DNA from: Ktedonobacteria bacterium
Lineage (GTDB): Bacteria > Chloroflexota > Ktedonobacteria > Ktedonobacterales > JACDGC01
NCBI GenBank assembly: GCA_027459785.1
Contig: DAIDGU010000010.1
Coordinates: 1-64,000 of the forward strand
Direction: 5' to 3'
DNA: 64,000 nucleotides
The position numbers and the translations under genes were made by a program. Each line of letters starts with the position of its first letter. Position 1 is the stretch's first letter. Shown piece by piece: positions 43,660 through 52,108 of this stretch. The notes below the pieces were generated by a model. That model saw only the letters and a list, made by a program, of their open reading frames with translations. It did not search any database and had not been told where the DNA came from.

Positions 43660-44790
43660 TCACGCGCGCGCGGCGATGGCGATGTAAGCGACCAGCGCCC
43701 GCAGGGCTTCGGCGGCGTCGGACCCCGACGCCGGACCGCAGGCGTGGGTGAGCGCCGTTTGCGCCGCCGCGCATTGGGCGGCGAGTTGGGCGCGGCACCA
43801 GGCGTGAGATGTCTGTTCCAGCACATCCAGCAGATACGCGATGTCGGCGTCGCTGGGTGCTTCCGACGCGCGATAGATCGCGCGCAGGCGGGCGCGGTCA
43901 GCGGCGGGCGCGTGGGCCAGCGCGTGAATCACCGGCAGCGTGACCTTCTTACGGCGCAAGTCGCCGGCGGGGGATTTGCCCAGTTCGGAATGGGCGGCCC
44001 AGATGCCCAGCAGGTCATCGCGCATCTGGAATGCCAAACCGAGCGCCTGGCCAAACTGCGCCAGCGCCGCCGGGATGGCTTTGGACGCAGGAGCGCCGAT
44101 GGTGCCGCCGATGGTCGTGGCCGCGCGCATCAGCGCCGCCGTCTTGCGCGCGATCATGTCCAGGTACAGATCGGGCGTCACATCGTCGCTGGCCTCCGCC
44201 GCCATGTCCCGATATTGCCCCTCGCACAGACGCAGGCAGGTGGCATCCAGCAGGCTGGCCAGAGTGATAGCTTTTTTGGCCGACAGGCCACGCGCCACGC
44301 TTTCCCACAGCGCCAGGCGGGCCAGCGCGAACATGCCGTCGCCGGTGTTGATCGCCTGCGGCTCGCCCCACACGCACCACAGCGCCGGTCGCCCGTGGCG
44401 CAAGCGGTCGCCGTCCTCGATGTCATCGTGGATCAGCGAGAAGTTATGGACGAGTTCTACCGCCGCCGCCGCCGGCAGCGCCTGGTGATGCCGCTGGCGC
44501 TGTGTCACCGCGTCGGCCCCCGCCGCCCGCGCAGCGAGTTGGCAGGACCACAATACCAGCGCGGGGCGCAGGAGCTTGCCCGTCGCCGGCTGGGCCAGCG
44601 GCTGGAACTGGGCATCGACCCAGCCCAGGTGATAGGCCATCTGCCCATAGAAAGGACGGGTGAGGGGATCAGCATCTGCTCCCGCCAGCACCCGCCGCAG
44701 TTCGCTCAGGATGTCATCCTGGAAACGACCTAAGACGCGCTGCAACTGCGCCTGCTCGCGTGCCACGTGGTCTAATGTTGACTTAGCCAC
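43660..44790 (-). CDS. Polyprenyl diphosphate synthase
   Basis: 376 aa isoprenoid chain-elongation enzyme. First Asp-rich motif DDIEDGD at 122-128 with LVHNFSLIH before it. LLRPALVLWSC and the Lys of the FARM neighbourhood are present. The second Asp-rich motif reads MRDDLLGIW (DDxxG rather than DDxxD), common in bacterial synthases of this group. Chain length cannot be read reliably. The start overlaps the stop of the Cys-rich gene upstream by eight bases. Confidence 0.9.
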   Translation of the reverse strand: MAKSTLDHVAREQAQLQRVLGRFQDDILSELRRVLAGADADPLTRPFYGQMAYHLGWVDAQFQPLAQPATGKLLRPALVLWSCQLAARAAGADAVTQRQRHHQALPAAAAVELVHNFSLIHDDIEDGDRLRHGRPALWCVWGEPQAINTGDGMFALARLALWESVARGLSAKKAITLASLLDATCLRLCEGQYRDMAAEASDDVTPDLYLDMIARKTAALMRAATTIGGTIGAPASKAIPAALAQFGQALGLAFQMRDDLLGIWAAHSELGKSPAGDLRRKKVTLPVIHALAHAPAADRARLRAIYRASEAPSDADIAYLLDVLEQTSHAWCRAQLAAQCAAAQTALTHACGPASGSDAAEALRALVAYIAIAARA

Positions 44791-45244
44791 GGAACAGGAA
44801 CCATCCCGTCAGCGCGAGCGTCGCCAGGCCCGCCGCCCACCAACTTGCGCCGGTCAGGCCGCCCACGCTGCGCAAGGGCGCGCAGAGGCCGCACGAGCGC
44901 GCGGTGACATGATAGCGATGGCTGCGCAAACCGTCCTGCACGATCTGCACGTGTTCATCGGTCCGTTGCGTGTGGGCGTCGCAGATGTATCGGTTGCAGC
45001 CGCTACACGCATGGCTATCCATGTGGTGCGCGAAGATCGCAGTAGACCACTGTTCCGGCACGACCTCCACGCCACAGACATAACAGATGTATTCCTCGTG
45101 ATGCTGCGCCAGGTGCCGCGCACAGGGCGCATGAGCATGGCGGGGGAAATGCTCCATGCATAGAGGATGGTGGCACGACTGGCAGCGCCCCGCCGCCTCG
45201 GCCTCGCACTCGTGACACGAATGCACCGGATATAAGCTTGCCAT
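44783..45244 (-). CDS. Cys/His-rich zinc-finger membrane protein
   Basis: 153 aa from ATG 45244 (GAGGAG upstream). It carries CHECEAEAAGRCQSCHHPLC, CARHLAQHHEEYICYVCG and CSGCNRYICDAH, three clusters resembling B-box-like zinc fingers, then one C-terminal membrane helix (WWAAGLATLALTGWFLF). No enzymatic domain. It overlaps and probably is coupled to the polyprenyl synthase gene, but a functional link is not evident. Confidence 0.72.
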   Translation of the reverse strand: MASLYPVHSCHECEAEAAGRCQSCHHPLCMEHFPRHAHAPCARHLAQHHEEYICYVCGVEVVPEQWSTAIFAHHMDSHACSGCNRYICDAHTQRTDEHVQIVQDGLRSHRYHVTARSCGLCAPLRSVGGLTGASWWAAGLATLALTGWFLFRG

Positions 45245-45517
45245 ACGCTTGCGCGCTCCTCGATCTCTGCGAGTCGTTCGTGTTTCCGGTTCCTCTTTGC
45301 AGTATAGCATGCGCGCGGGATGCAGCACCAGGGAATATGCCCATCTTCCCGCCGGCAGTTGTAGCCCAGGTGCGCGGTCTGGCACCACCTACCCGCGCAT
45401 ACCCGCAACGGTCAGCACCTCGCGCTGGGTACGGTTTGTGACCGATTCGCTAGCGGTGGCCCTCAAAAATCTGATATTTTGTACAAGAAAGACACGAACC
45501 AGAAAGAGGTGGCGCGC

Positions 45518-47674
45518 ATGAACGATCCGGGCCGGCAACTGACAGTGATCGAAGGGGTGGGCGTGCCACGCGGCGGGGCGATGGTCGCGCCGGCCATGCT
45601 GGCCGCGCTGGGCTGCGCCGCCGGGGATGCCGTGCTGATCAATGGCGCGCGGGCCACCGTCGCGCGCATCACGCCCTGGCCGGCGGACCACGCGGCGGCG
45701 CGCGAAAACGGCGCGACGGGCATGATCGCAATGGATGGGCTGACGCGCCAGAACGCGGGCGCGCTGCTGGGCGACGCTGTGACGGTGCAGCGTGTGGCCG
45801 CGCCGCCGGCGGCGAGCGTGGCGCTGGTGCCTGCCGCTGGTTCTCCCGCGCTGAACGAGACGGAATTGCGCCACGTGGGCCGTTCCTTGCGCGGCCAGCT
45901 CGTGGTGGCCGGTGATCTGGTGCGTGTGCCGGGGCTGGGGGCCGTGCGCGAATTTCAGGTGCTTACGACCAATCCCGCCAGCGCCGTCGCGCTGGAGCCA
46001 GGGACGATTGTGCGCTTGCAGCCCACCGGCAGCGGCGTGGCCCCGCATGGCAGCCATATCACCTATGAAGATATCGGCGGCCTGGGCCGCGAATTGCAGC
46101 ATGTGCGTGAATTGATCGAGCTGCCGCTGAAGCACCCCGAAGTCTTCGAGCGCCTGGGCATCGAAGCGCCCAAGGGCGTGCTGCTGCATGGGCCGCCAGG
46201 GACGGGCAAGACGCTCATCGCCCGCGCCGTCGCCTCCGAGAGCAGCGCCAAGTTTTACAGCATCAGCGGGCCAGAGATCATCGGCAAGTATTACGGCGAG
46301 AGCGAGGCGCAGTTGCGGCGCGTCTTCGAGCAAGCGCAGCGCCACGCGCCCAGTGTCGTCTTCATCGACGAGATCGACGCCATCGCGCCCAAGCGGTCGG
46401 AGGTCTATGGCGAGGTCGAAAAGCGCGTCGTCACGCAATTGCTGGCGCTGTTGGACGGCATCACCGCGCGCGGCCAGGTGATCGTCATCGGCGCGACTAA
46501 CCGCCCCGACGCGCTCGATCCGGCCTTGCGCCGACCGGGGCGCTTCGACCGCGAGATCGCCCTGCACGCACCAGACGCCAAGGGCCGGCTGGAGATCCTG
46601 CGCATCCACAGCCTGGATATGCCACTGGCGGCGGATGTGGACCTGGCGGAGATCGCGCGCATCACGCCCGGCTTCGTCGGCGCGGACCTGACGGCGCTGT
46701 GCCGCGAGGCGGCGATGGCGGCGCTACGCCGCACCTTCCCCAGCGCCACCCTCATCGCCGGGCGCATCTCGCTGGATGAACTGCTGGGCCTGGCGGTGAC
46801 GATGGCCGATTTCCGCACGGCGCTGAGCGGCCTGGAACCTTCCGCCGCGCGCGAGGTGGCCGTGGAGGTCGGCCAGGTGGCCTGGGACGCCATCGGTGGG
46901 CTGCACGAGATCAAGCGCACGCTGATCGAAAGCATCGAATGGCCCTTGCGCTATCCCGACATCTACGACGCGCTGGGGCTGGGCGCGACGCGCGGCGTGC
47001 TGCTCACCGGCCAGCCCGGCACCGGCAAAACGCTCATCGCGCGGGCGCTGGCGACCGCCTGCCAGGCGAACTTCATCAGCGTGAAGGGGCCAGAGTTGCT
47101 CTCGCGCTGGGTCGGCGAGTCCGAACGCGGGGTGCGCGAGACCTTCGCCCGCGCCCGCCAGGTGGCGCCCTGCGTCCTTTTCCTGGACGAACTGGACGCG
47201 CTGGCCCCCGCGCGCGGCAACTCGTTCGACGCCGTGAGCGACCGCATCATCGGCCAACTGCTGACCGAACTGGACGGCATTGAGGGCCGGCGCGGCGTGA
47301 TCGTCGTCGGCGCGACCAACCGCCCGGAACTGATCGATGCCGCCATCCTGCGCCCCGGTCGCTTCGATCTGATGTTGGAACTGCCGCTGCCGGACCGCAC
47401 GGCGCGCAAGGCGATCTACGCCATCCACACGCAGGGGCGACCGCTGGGCCGGAGCGTGGCGCTGGAGCAACTGGCGCGCAAGTCCGAGGGGCTGAGCGGC
47501 GCGGACATCGAGGCCGTCTGCCGCCGTGCCGCGCAGATCGCGCTGGGCGACTGGCTGCGCGACCGCGATCCCAAATCGCTCGCCACGCTCACCCCCGCCG
47601 ACCTATCCGCCGCGCTGGTCATCGAGCAACACCACTTCGACCGCGCCCTGGCCGATATCCGCGCGAAGGGGTGA
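45518..47674 (+). CDS. CDC48/VAT-type AAA ATPase
   Basis: 718 aa from ATG 45518 (AAAGAGGTGG upstream). The N-terminal part (1-180) resembles the double-psi barrel substrate domain of archaeal VAT. D1: GPPGTGKT at 225-232, Walker B VVFIDEIDAI, arginine finger region LRRPGRFDREI. D2: GQPGTGKT, VLFLDELDAL, LRPGRFDLML. Such p97-like unfoldases pull proteins apart, usually upstream of proteasome-like proteases in archaea; bacteria rarely have one. No proteasome gene is adjacent. Confidence 0.93.
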   Translation: MNDPGRQLTVIEGVGVPRGGAMVAPAMLAALGCAAGDAVLINGARATVARITPWPADHAAARENGATGMIAMDGLTRQNAGALLGDAVTVQRVAAPPAASVALVPAAGSPALNETELRHVGRSLRGQLVVAGDLVRVPGLGAVREFQVLTTNPASAVALEPGTIVRLQPTGSGVAPHGSHITYEDIGGLGRELQHVRELIELPLKHPEVFERLGIEAPKGVLLHGPPGTGKTLIARAVASESSAKFYSISGPEIIGKYYGESEAQLRRVFEQAQRHAPSVVFIDEIDAIAPKRSEVYGEVEKRVVTQLLALLDGITARGQVIVIGATNRPDALDPALRRPGRFDREIALHAPDAKGRLEILRIHSLDMPLAADVDLAEIARITPGFVGADLTALCREAAMAALRRTFPSATLIAGRISLDELLGLAVTMADFRTALSGLEPSAAREVAVEVGQVAWDAIGGLHEIKRTLIESIEWPLRYPDIYDALGLGATRGVLLTGQPGTGKTLIARALATACQANFISVKGPELLSRWVGESERGVRETFARARQVAPCVLFLDELDALAPARGNSFDAVSDRIIGQLLTELDGIEGRRGVIVVGATNRPELIDAAILRPGRFDLMLELPLPDRTARKAIYAIHTQGRPLGRSVALEQLARKSEGLSGADIEAVCRRAAQIALGDWLRDRDPKSLATLTPADLSAALVIEQHHFDRALADIRAKG

Positions 47675-47709
47675 CGGCTCAATGCGCCAGATGCTGAAAA
47701 GGCAACCTG

Positions 47710-48222
47710 TTAATCAAAGGCACCATCGCCGAGGAAATTGCCGGTGTGCGCATCGAAAATGACGAAGCCGCGCGTATGGGTAATGGTACCATGTGTTACC
47801 GGATCGCCAATGATGATGGTGTTGTGGATCTCCACGTAGCAAATGAGCCGATCATTGCCCACGCCCACATTGATCGGACTTTCTTGGCGATCAATCTGTG
47901 CTCCGGTGCCAAATACAACGAGCGTGACGTTGATCGCCCCTTTGACTGCCATATGGCCACCAAGACCGTGGGTGGTCACGTAATCACGCGCATCAGCGGC
48001 AGTAAAGGCCGGCCCTGAGCCGGGCAAGTGCGGATGAATCGCGGGGATGCCAGTATCAGGCTGCGGCGCACGCGCCACACCCGTTAAATAATCAGGGCCG
48101 AATGGCGCGGGAGAAGTCTGCGCCGTAGCACTGCTGCGTGAAATCACGGCGAACACGATGGCGAGGATAATTGCGCCAACGCTGCATGATGCAATGACGA
48201 TCCGACGAGATGGACGTGACAT
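47710..48222 (-). CDS. Hypothetical secreted or anchored protein
   Basis: 170 aa from ATG 48222 (AGGAGG upstream). A basic start and a hydrophobic helix IVIASCSVGAIILAIVFAVI suggest a membrane anchor, with the rest outside. The remainder (GPDYLTGVARAPQPDTGIPA, GDPVTHGTITHTRGFVIFD) has no recognised domain. It ends 36 bases after the AAA gene, converging. Confidence 0.6.
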   Translation of the reverse strand: MSRPSRRIVIASCSVGAIILAIVFAVISRSSATAQTSPAPFGPDYLTGVARAPQPDTGIPAIHPHLPGSGPAFTAADARDYVTTHGLGGHMAVKGAINVTLVVFGTGAQIDRQESPINVGVGNDRLICYVEIHNTIIIGDPVTHGTITHTRGFVIFDAHTGNFLGDGAFD

Positions 48223-48305
48223 GGATGCTCCTCCTAATGATGTTTGTCCTGTGCGCTCGGTAGATGCGTACCGGATTAACAATAGCAGATGGTCGCCAAG
48301 CGATG

Positions 48306-49316
48306 CTAGCTCTCGACGGGGTTGTGCGTGATGGGTGGTACAAGGAGTTGCTGTTTAGGACGCCCTTGTGGTAGCTCGCCCGCCGCCACATCGGCCTGGT
48401 AGCGCGCGATCTCATCGCGCGTGGTGTACCAGCGGCGCTGCCGCTTGATCCCATGCAGTTTGTTTTGCCGAATCAATAAACCAAGATAATTAGCGGAAAC
48501 ACCCGTTTCCGCCGCCAAAACGGTCAAGGGTTGATAGGGATCTTCGGGCATGGCGATGCATGCCGCCAGATAGGTATCCAGACCGATTTCGACAGCTTTA
48601 CCGATCAGGTTCGCTAGCTGGCGATAATTACCGGCGTCAGCCGTCGCCAGGGCTGCGAGATATGCCGCGCGCCATTCACGCTCGATGGTCGCTGGTGGAT
48701 AGCCAGCTTGCATCAGCATCAGATTCATCAGCAAACGCCCAACGCGCCCATTGCCATCAACGAAAGGATGCACCGCCTCGAAGCCGTGATGGGCTACAGC
48801 GGCGCGGATGATGGCATCATAGGCCATGCCGTCACTGTTGACCCAGGCGACCCACTGGCGCATGAATTCTTCGATCTGACCAGGTGCCGGTGGCGCGACC
48901 GCCGCGCCGCGAATGGTGACTATGACCTGCCGAAATTGCCCAGGCGCATCCAAGATCTTTGCCATCGTCACTTGGTGCAGCAACAAAATCGTATCACGGC
49001 TGATCGGCGTGGCAAGGCGGATGAGATCAACCAGTTGCTGATACGCTTCCGCATGATTGGTGGCTTCGAGATATTCGCGGAGCGGATGCCCGTGTACGGT
49101 GATGCCATAGTCGATAACCATCTGTGTCTCGCGCAGGCTCAGCGTGTTGCCTTCGATGGCGTTGGAATGATACGTCATCGTCACGCGCGTATCTTCATGC
49201 AACCGCTGCACCACCTCTGGCGGCAAGGGACGCAAGCGATCAAGTGCCGCTTTCTTCGTGGCGATGCGTTTGGCGAGATGGGCATCCAGACGCGGGATTG
49301 CCGGTGGAGTGGTCAT
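48306..49316 (-). CDS. fic: Fic-domain AMPylase-like protein with C-terminal helix-turn-helix
   Basis: 336 aa from ATG 49316. The Fic active-site motif HPFVDGNGRVGR is at 183-194 (His and Arg intact). The inhibitory motif SNAIEGN at 51-57 marks the class with an N-terminal inhibitory helix. The C-terminal ~60 residues (LTVLAAETGVSANYLGLLIR and RRWYTTRDEIARYQ) look like a winged-helix DNA-binding domain. It probably AMPylates a target when the inhibitory helix is displaced. The promoter contains a 13-bp perfect inverted repeat, suggesting autoregulation. No separate antitoxin. Confidence 0.9.
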   Translation of the reverse strand: MTTPPAIPRLDAHLAKRIATKKAALDRLRPLPPEVVQRLHEDTRVTMTYHSNAIEGNTLSLRETQMVIDYGITVHGHPLREYLEATNHAEAYQQLVDLIRLATPISRDTILLLHQVTMAKILDAPGQFRQVIVTIRGAAVAPPAPGQIEEFMRQWVAWVNSDGMAYDAIIRAAVAHHGFEAVHPFVDGNGRVGRLLMNLMLMQAGYPPATIEREWRAAYLAALATADAGNYRQLANLIGKAVEIGLDTYLAACIAMPEDPYQPLTVLAAETGVSANYLGLLIRQNKLHGIKRQRRWYTTRDEIARYQADVAAGELPQGRPKQQLLVPPITHNPVES

Positions 49317-49333
49317 TGCTGGTTGCCTCAAAA

Positions 49334-49386
49334 AAAGTGTATTGAATCATTGGATTAGTATATCTCTTCAATACACTTTCTGTCAG
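49334..49386 (-). promoter_or_regulatory. fic promoter flanked by a 13-bp inverted repeat
   Basis: On the minus strand CTGACA (49386-49381), an 18-base spacer and TATACT (49362-49357). AAAGTGTATTGAA (49334-49346) and its exact complement TTCAATACACTTT (49367-49379) lie on both sides of the -10, separated by 20 bases. Confidence 0.7.
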
Positions 49387-49397
49387 AAACGGGCCGT

Positions 49398-50705
49398 TTA
49401 TCCCTGCCCCAGTTCGTCCCACAGGTGGCCGCCGTCGCTGCTCTGGAAAAGCTGCACGGGGAACGAGATGGCGGCGTAAACGGTCGTACCAGAACTCGCC
49501 GGCGCTTGCAGCACCGTCAGGAAGATGTTCTGCCCGCCGGCCCACTGCGGCGCGTTGTTGCCGGTGGCGGAACGCAAGCCGCTTTGTAACTGCGAGATGC
49601 CGCGCGTCAGTTGCCCGTTGCCCTTGGCGTCCCAGGTTTGGCCGCCGTCGCGCGAGGTGACGACGATGTTCGTGCTGGTCACGCCGAAAAGGGTATTGGG
49701 ATCGCCGCCGCTGATCGCCAGATTCGTCAGCGTAGGTGCGCCGTTCGCCGTGCTGGCCGTCGCGGTATACGGTCCCAGCGGCGCGCTGGCGTGGAAGATG
49801 CCTTGCTGCGTGCTGATGTAGGCGCTCCACGGCGCGGGGCGGTGCGGCGCGATGCTATAGACGTAACCGGTGATGCCGGCGACCGGCGCGAAGGCGATGC
49901 TGGCCGCGGTCGCATCCGGCGCGGCGAAAAGTCCCTGCGTCGTGCCGACGAGCAGCCGTTCGGGGCAAGCCGTGCCGGTGAGCGCGGGCTGCGCCGTGGT
50001 GCCGCAATCCAGCATGGGGACGAAGGTCGTCACCTGGCCGGTGAAGGGCGGAGCCACGTTGCGCCAGGTCTGCCCGCCGTCCAGCGAACGATAGAGGCCG
50101 GTATCCAGCGCGTAGGCGAAGACCTCGCCCGCCTGCGCCCAACCGGCGGCGACGAAGAGGATGCGCGGGTCCGGCAGGTGGTTCGCCCCGCCCGTCGGCA
50201 GCGTCTGCCAGTGCGCGCCGTCGTCGTGCGTCACGGCCAGGCCCGTCGGGTTGCCGGTGTCGAGCCGGTAGCCGGTGACATAAACCGTGCGCCCGTCGAT
50301 GGGGCTGATGCTGACGGAGGTCGCCACCAGCGTCGCGCTCAGGCCGCCCTGGCCTTTGAGGCTGTCCCAGCTTTGCCCGCCGTCGCGCGTGCGAAAGAAG
50401 CCGTAATGCGTGCCGACGTAATAGTGCCGCGCCTGCATCGGATCGAGCGCGAAGGCATGCACGTGGTCGCCCGTGCCGCCCGCGAAAGGCGTCGCCGGAT
50501 TATACACGCGATTTTCGGCGTAGACCAGCAAGATCGAGACGACGACCGCCAGCGCGATCAGCACCAGCACCCAGCGATACGACTGCTTGCGCGGCGGGGT
50601 GGCAGCTGGCTTAGCCGGCGCTGCCGCTTGTTGGGTAGGTGCCGGCGTTCCTTGGCGCGCGGTTCCCTTGGCACGCGGGGACGATGGGCTGGGGCCGCGC
50701 GTCAT
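49398..50705 (-). CDS. Membrane-anchored BNR/Asp-box repeat protein
   Basis: 435 aa. A Pro/Ala-rich cytoplasmic start, one transmembrane helix (about 43-64, WVLVLIALAVVVSILLV), then an extracellular beta-propeller marked by five Asp-box (S-x-D-x-G-x-x-W) units: RTRDGGQSW, THDDGAHW, RSLDGGQTW, TSRDGGQTW and QSSDGGHLW. Such propellers bind or process surface glycans or act as scaffolds. The start overlaps the preceding small membrane protein gene by four bases. Confidence 0.82.
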   Translation of the reverse strand: MTRGPSPSSPRAKGTARQGTPAPTQQAAAPAKPAATPPRKQSYRWVLVLIALAVVVSILLVYAENRVYNPATPFAGGTGDHVHAFALDPMQARHYYVGTHYGFFRTRDGGQSWDSLKGQGGLSATLVATSVSISPIDGRTVYVTGYRLDTGNPTGLAVTHDDGAHWQTLPTGGANHLPDPRILFVAAGWAQAGEVFAYALDTGLYRSLDGGQTWRNVAPPFTGQVTTFVPMLDCGTTAQPALTGTACPERLLVGTTQGLFAAPDATAASIAFAPVAGITGYVYSIAPHRPAPWSAYISTQQGIFHASAPLGPYTATASTANGAPTLTNLAISGGDPNTLFGVTSTNIVVTSRDGGQTWDAKGNGQLTRGISQLQSGLRSATGNNAPQWAGGQNIFLTVLQAPASSGTTVYAAISFPVQLFQSSDGGHLWDELGQG

Positions 50706-50932
50706 TGGGGTGATCCCGTCGTTTCAGGTGCCTCTGCCGTGGCAGCGGCCAGTTCCGTCGCCTGGCGCAACCGCTCGCTGCGCGCCTGATCCGCCTGGCG
50801 CGAGGCGCGCGAGGCCATCACGATCACAGCGACCGCGAGGCCCACGGCAGCCAACATCAACAGCGTATACAGCCCGTCGTTATCCGATACGAAAAAATCT
50901 AACAAGACCTGTGCGTGTACCAGTGTTGCCAT
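50702..50932 (-). CDS. Small single-helix membrane protein
   Basis: 76 aa from ATG 50932 (AAAGAGG upstream; in-frame sequence further upstream only translates repeats). It starts MATLVHAQVLLDFFVSDNDG, then a transmembrane helix YTLLMLAAVGLAVAVIVMA and a charged Ala/Arg/Glu helix. It overlaps the BNR gene by ATGA and is likely its partner in the same operon. No known domain. Confidence 0.55.
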   Translation of the reverse strand: MATLVHAQVLLDFFVSDNDGLYTLLMLAAVGLAVAVIVMASRASRQADQARSERLRQATELAAATAEAPETTGSPQ

Positions 50933-50980
50933 GCTGAGCGCCTCTTTCTCAAATGCTCCCACCATCTCGAGTGAAATGCC

Positions 50981-51036
50981 GGCGGCCAGGAATGTCCGCC
51001 CCACGACCCCTAGGAGGACAGACATTCTTGTCTGTC
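50981..51036. repeat. Two palindromes, one of each subfamily
   Basis: GGCGGCCAGGAATGTCCGCC (50981-51000) and the inverted GACAGACATTCTTGTCTGTC (51017-51036) lie side by side between genes. Confidence 0.85.
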
Positions 51037-51074
51037 ACCTGACGATTTGGTGCTGTTCACAACACCAGGTGCTT

Positions 51075-51854
51075 TCAATAGACCAGATAGGGATCAAGCG
51101 GCATGGCGATGGCGGCGATCTGCGGATCAGCGATGACCGCGGCGGGTTGGCCTTCGGCGGTGCCGCTGTGCAGCGCGCCCGTCACCGTCACCCACGTGTC
51201 GTTCGGGATCGTCTTGCCACTCGTTTGCTGCACCAGCACGGCCAGTGGATGCGCCTCCGCGACGCAGTGCGGCGTGATGAAGCGCACCAACAGCCAGGCA
51301 TGCGGCGGCAGATCGTTCAGATGCACGACGAAGCCGCTCACCCGCACCAGGCTCCCCGCCGGCAAAGCGCCGCCCTGCAAATGATCCTGCAATTGCAGCA
51401 GCGAGAGGACGCGCGGTGTGGCTGGCAGTGCCGCCTGTGCCAGCGCGGGCGGGGCCAACAAGGTGACGGCGCTGGCGTTATCCAGCACGCTCTGGATGCC
51501 GAAGATCGCGGGGGGTATGGCGATGCCGACGGCCATCGGCAGGAAGACGAGCGCATACGATGCTCCGCGCCGTCGCTGCTTAGCAGCCAGCCAGCCGGGC
51601 AACGTGAGCAGACGCCTGCCACCGAACCAGCCGGCGCGTGGCAAGGACAAACGCGCGCCATGCCGCCAGGCGGCGTAGCCATCCAACCCCGCGATACCCA
51701 GGCTCGCCAGCACGGCCAGCCAGAGCGTCCAGCGCACGTTCGCCGCCATATACAGGTCGCTTTGCCCGCGCAACAACACCCATAGCGCCACCGCGCACAG
51801 GCTCAGCCACGCCGCCACGCGCAACCACGCTCGGCCCGCTGCCACCGCTCCCAT
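51075..51854 (-). CDS. TIGR03943-like membrane protein
   Basis: 259 aa from ATG 51854 with GGAGGGG upstream. About four hydrophobic segments in the first 140 residues, then a soluble C-terminal domain: SGFVVHLNDLPPHAWLLVRF, CVAEAHPLAVLVQ, TWVTVTGALHSG and IAAIAMPLDPYLVY. This resembles TIGR03943/YcgQ-type proteins that normally pair with a permease, which is not present here. The upstream in-frame region translates the 51880-52040 repeat and is not part of the gene. Confidence 0.7.
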   Translation of the reverse strand: MGAVAAGRAWLRVAAWLSLCAVALWVLLRGQSDLYMAANVRWTLWLAVLASLGIAGLDGYAAWRHGARLSLPRAGWFGGRRLLTLPGWLAAKQRRRGASYALVFLPMAVGIAIPPAIFGIQSVLDNASAVTLLAPPALAQAALPATPRVLSLLQLQDHLQGGALPAGSLVRVSGFVVHLNDLPPHAWLLVRFITPHCVAEAHPLAVLVQQTSGKTIPNDTWVTVTGALHSGTAEGQPAAVIADPQIAAIAMPLDPYLVY

Positions 51855-51879
51855 GCTATCCCCTCCGCGCCCCGCGTCA

Positions 51880-52040
51880 TACCCTTTCCGGATAATCAGG
51901 ATGGATACCGGAGGACAGCCATTCCTGTCTGTCGCGCTTCCCCCGGAGGACAGCCATTCCTGTCTGTCGCGCTTCCCCCGGAGGACAGCCATTCCTGTCT
52001 GTCCGGCCCCGTTGACCACCGTCTTTCCCCCAATTGGGTA
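51880..52040. repeat. 161-bp composite palindromic element with triplicated core
   Basis: TACCCTTTCCGGATAATCAG at the left, three copies of GACAGCCATTCCTGTCTGTC (51914, 51949, 51984; unit 35 bp) and GACCACCGTCTTTCCCCC...GGGTA at the right. It is the inverted orientation of 35737-35914 and has an extra core unit. Confidence 0.88.
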
Positions 52041-52108
52041 TCACTTGCCAATGTCGCTCCCAGTATAGCATGCGCGAGGTGAAGGGAAGCGTTAAAAGAG
52101 GTTAAAGT

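Noticed and set aside
43990-44030. Second Asp-rich motif DDLLG of the prenyl synthase as a loss-of-function change
   Set aside because: DDxxG variants are common in active bacterial prenyl synthases, so it is not remarkable.
51910-52003. CRISPR-like array of three regularly spaced repeats
   Set aside because: Only three 24-bp palindromes with 11-bp identical spacers (same spacer sequence), inside a repeat element; no cas genes.
51855-52019. Extended N-terminus of the TIGR03943-like protein
   Set aside because: It translates the composite repeat at 51880-52040; ATG 51854 has a strong GGAGGGG site.
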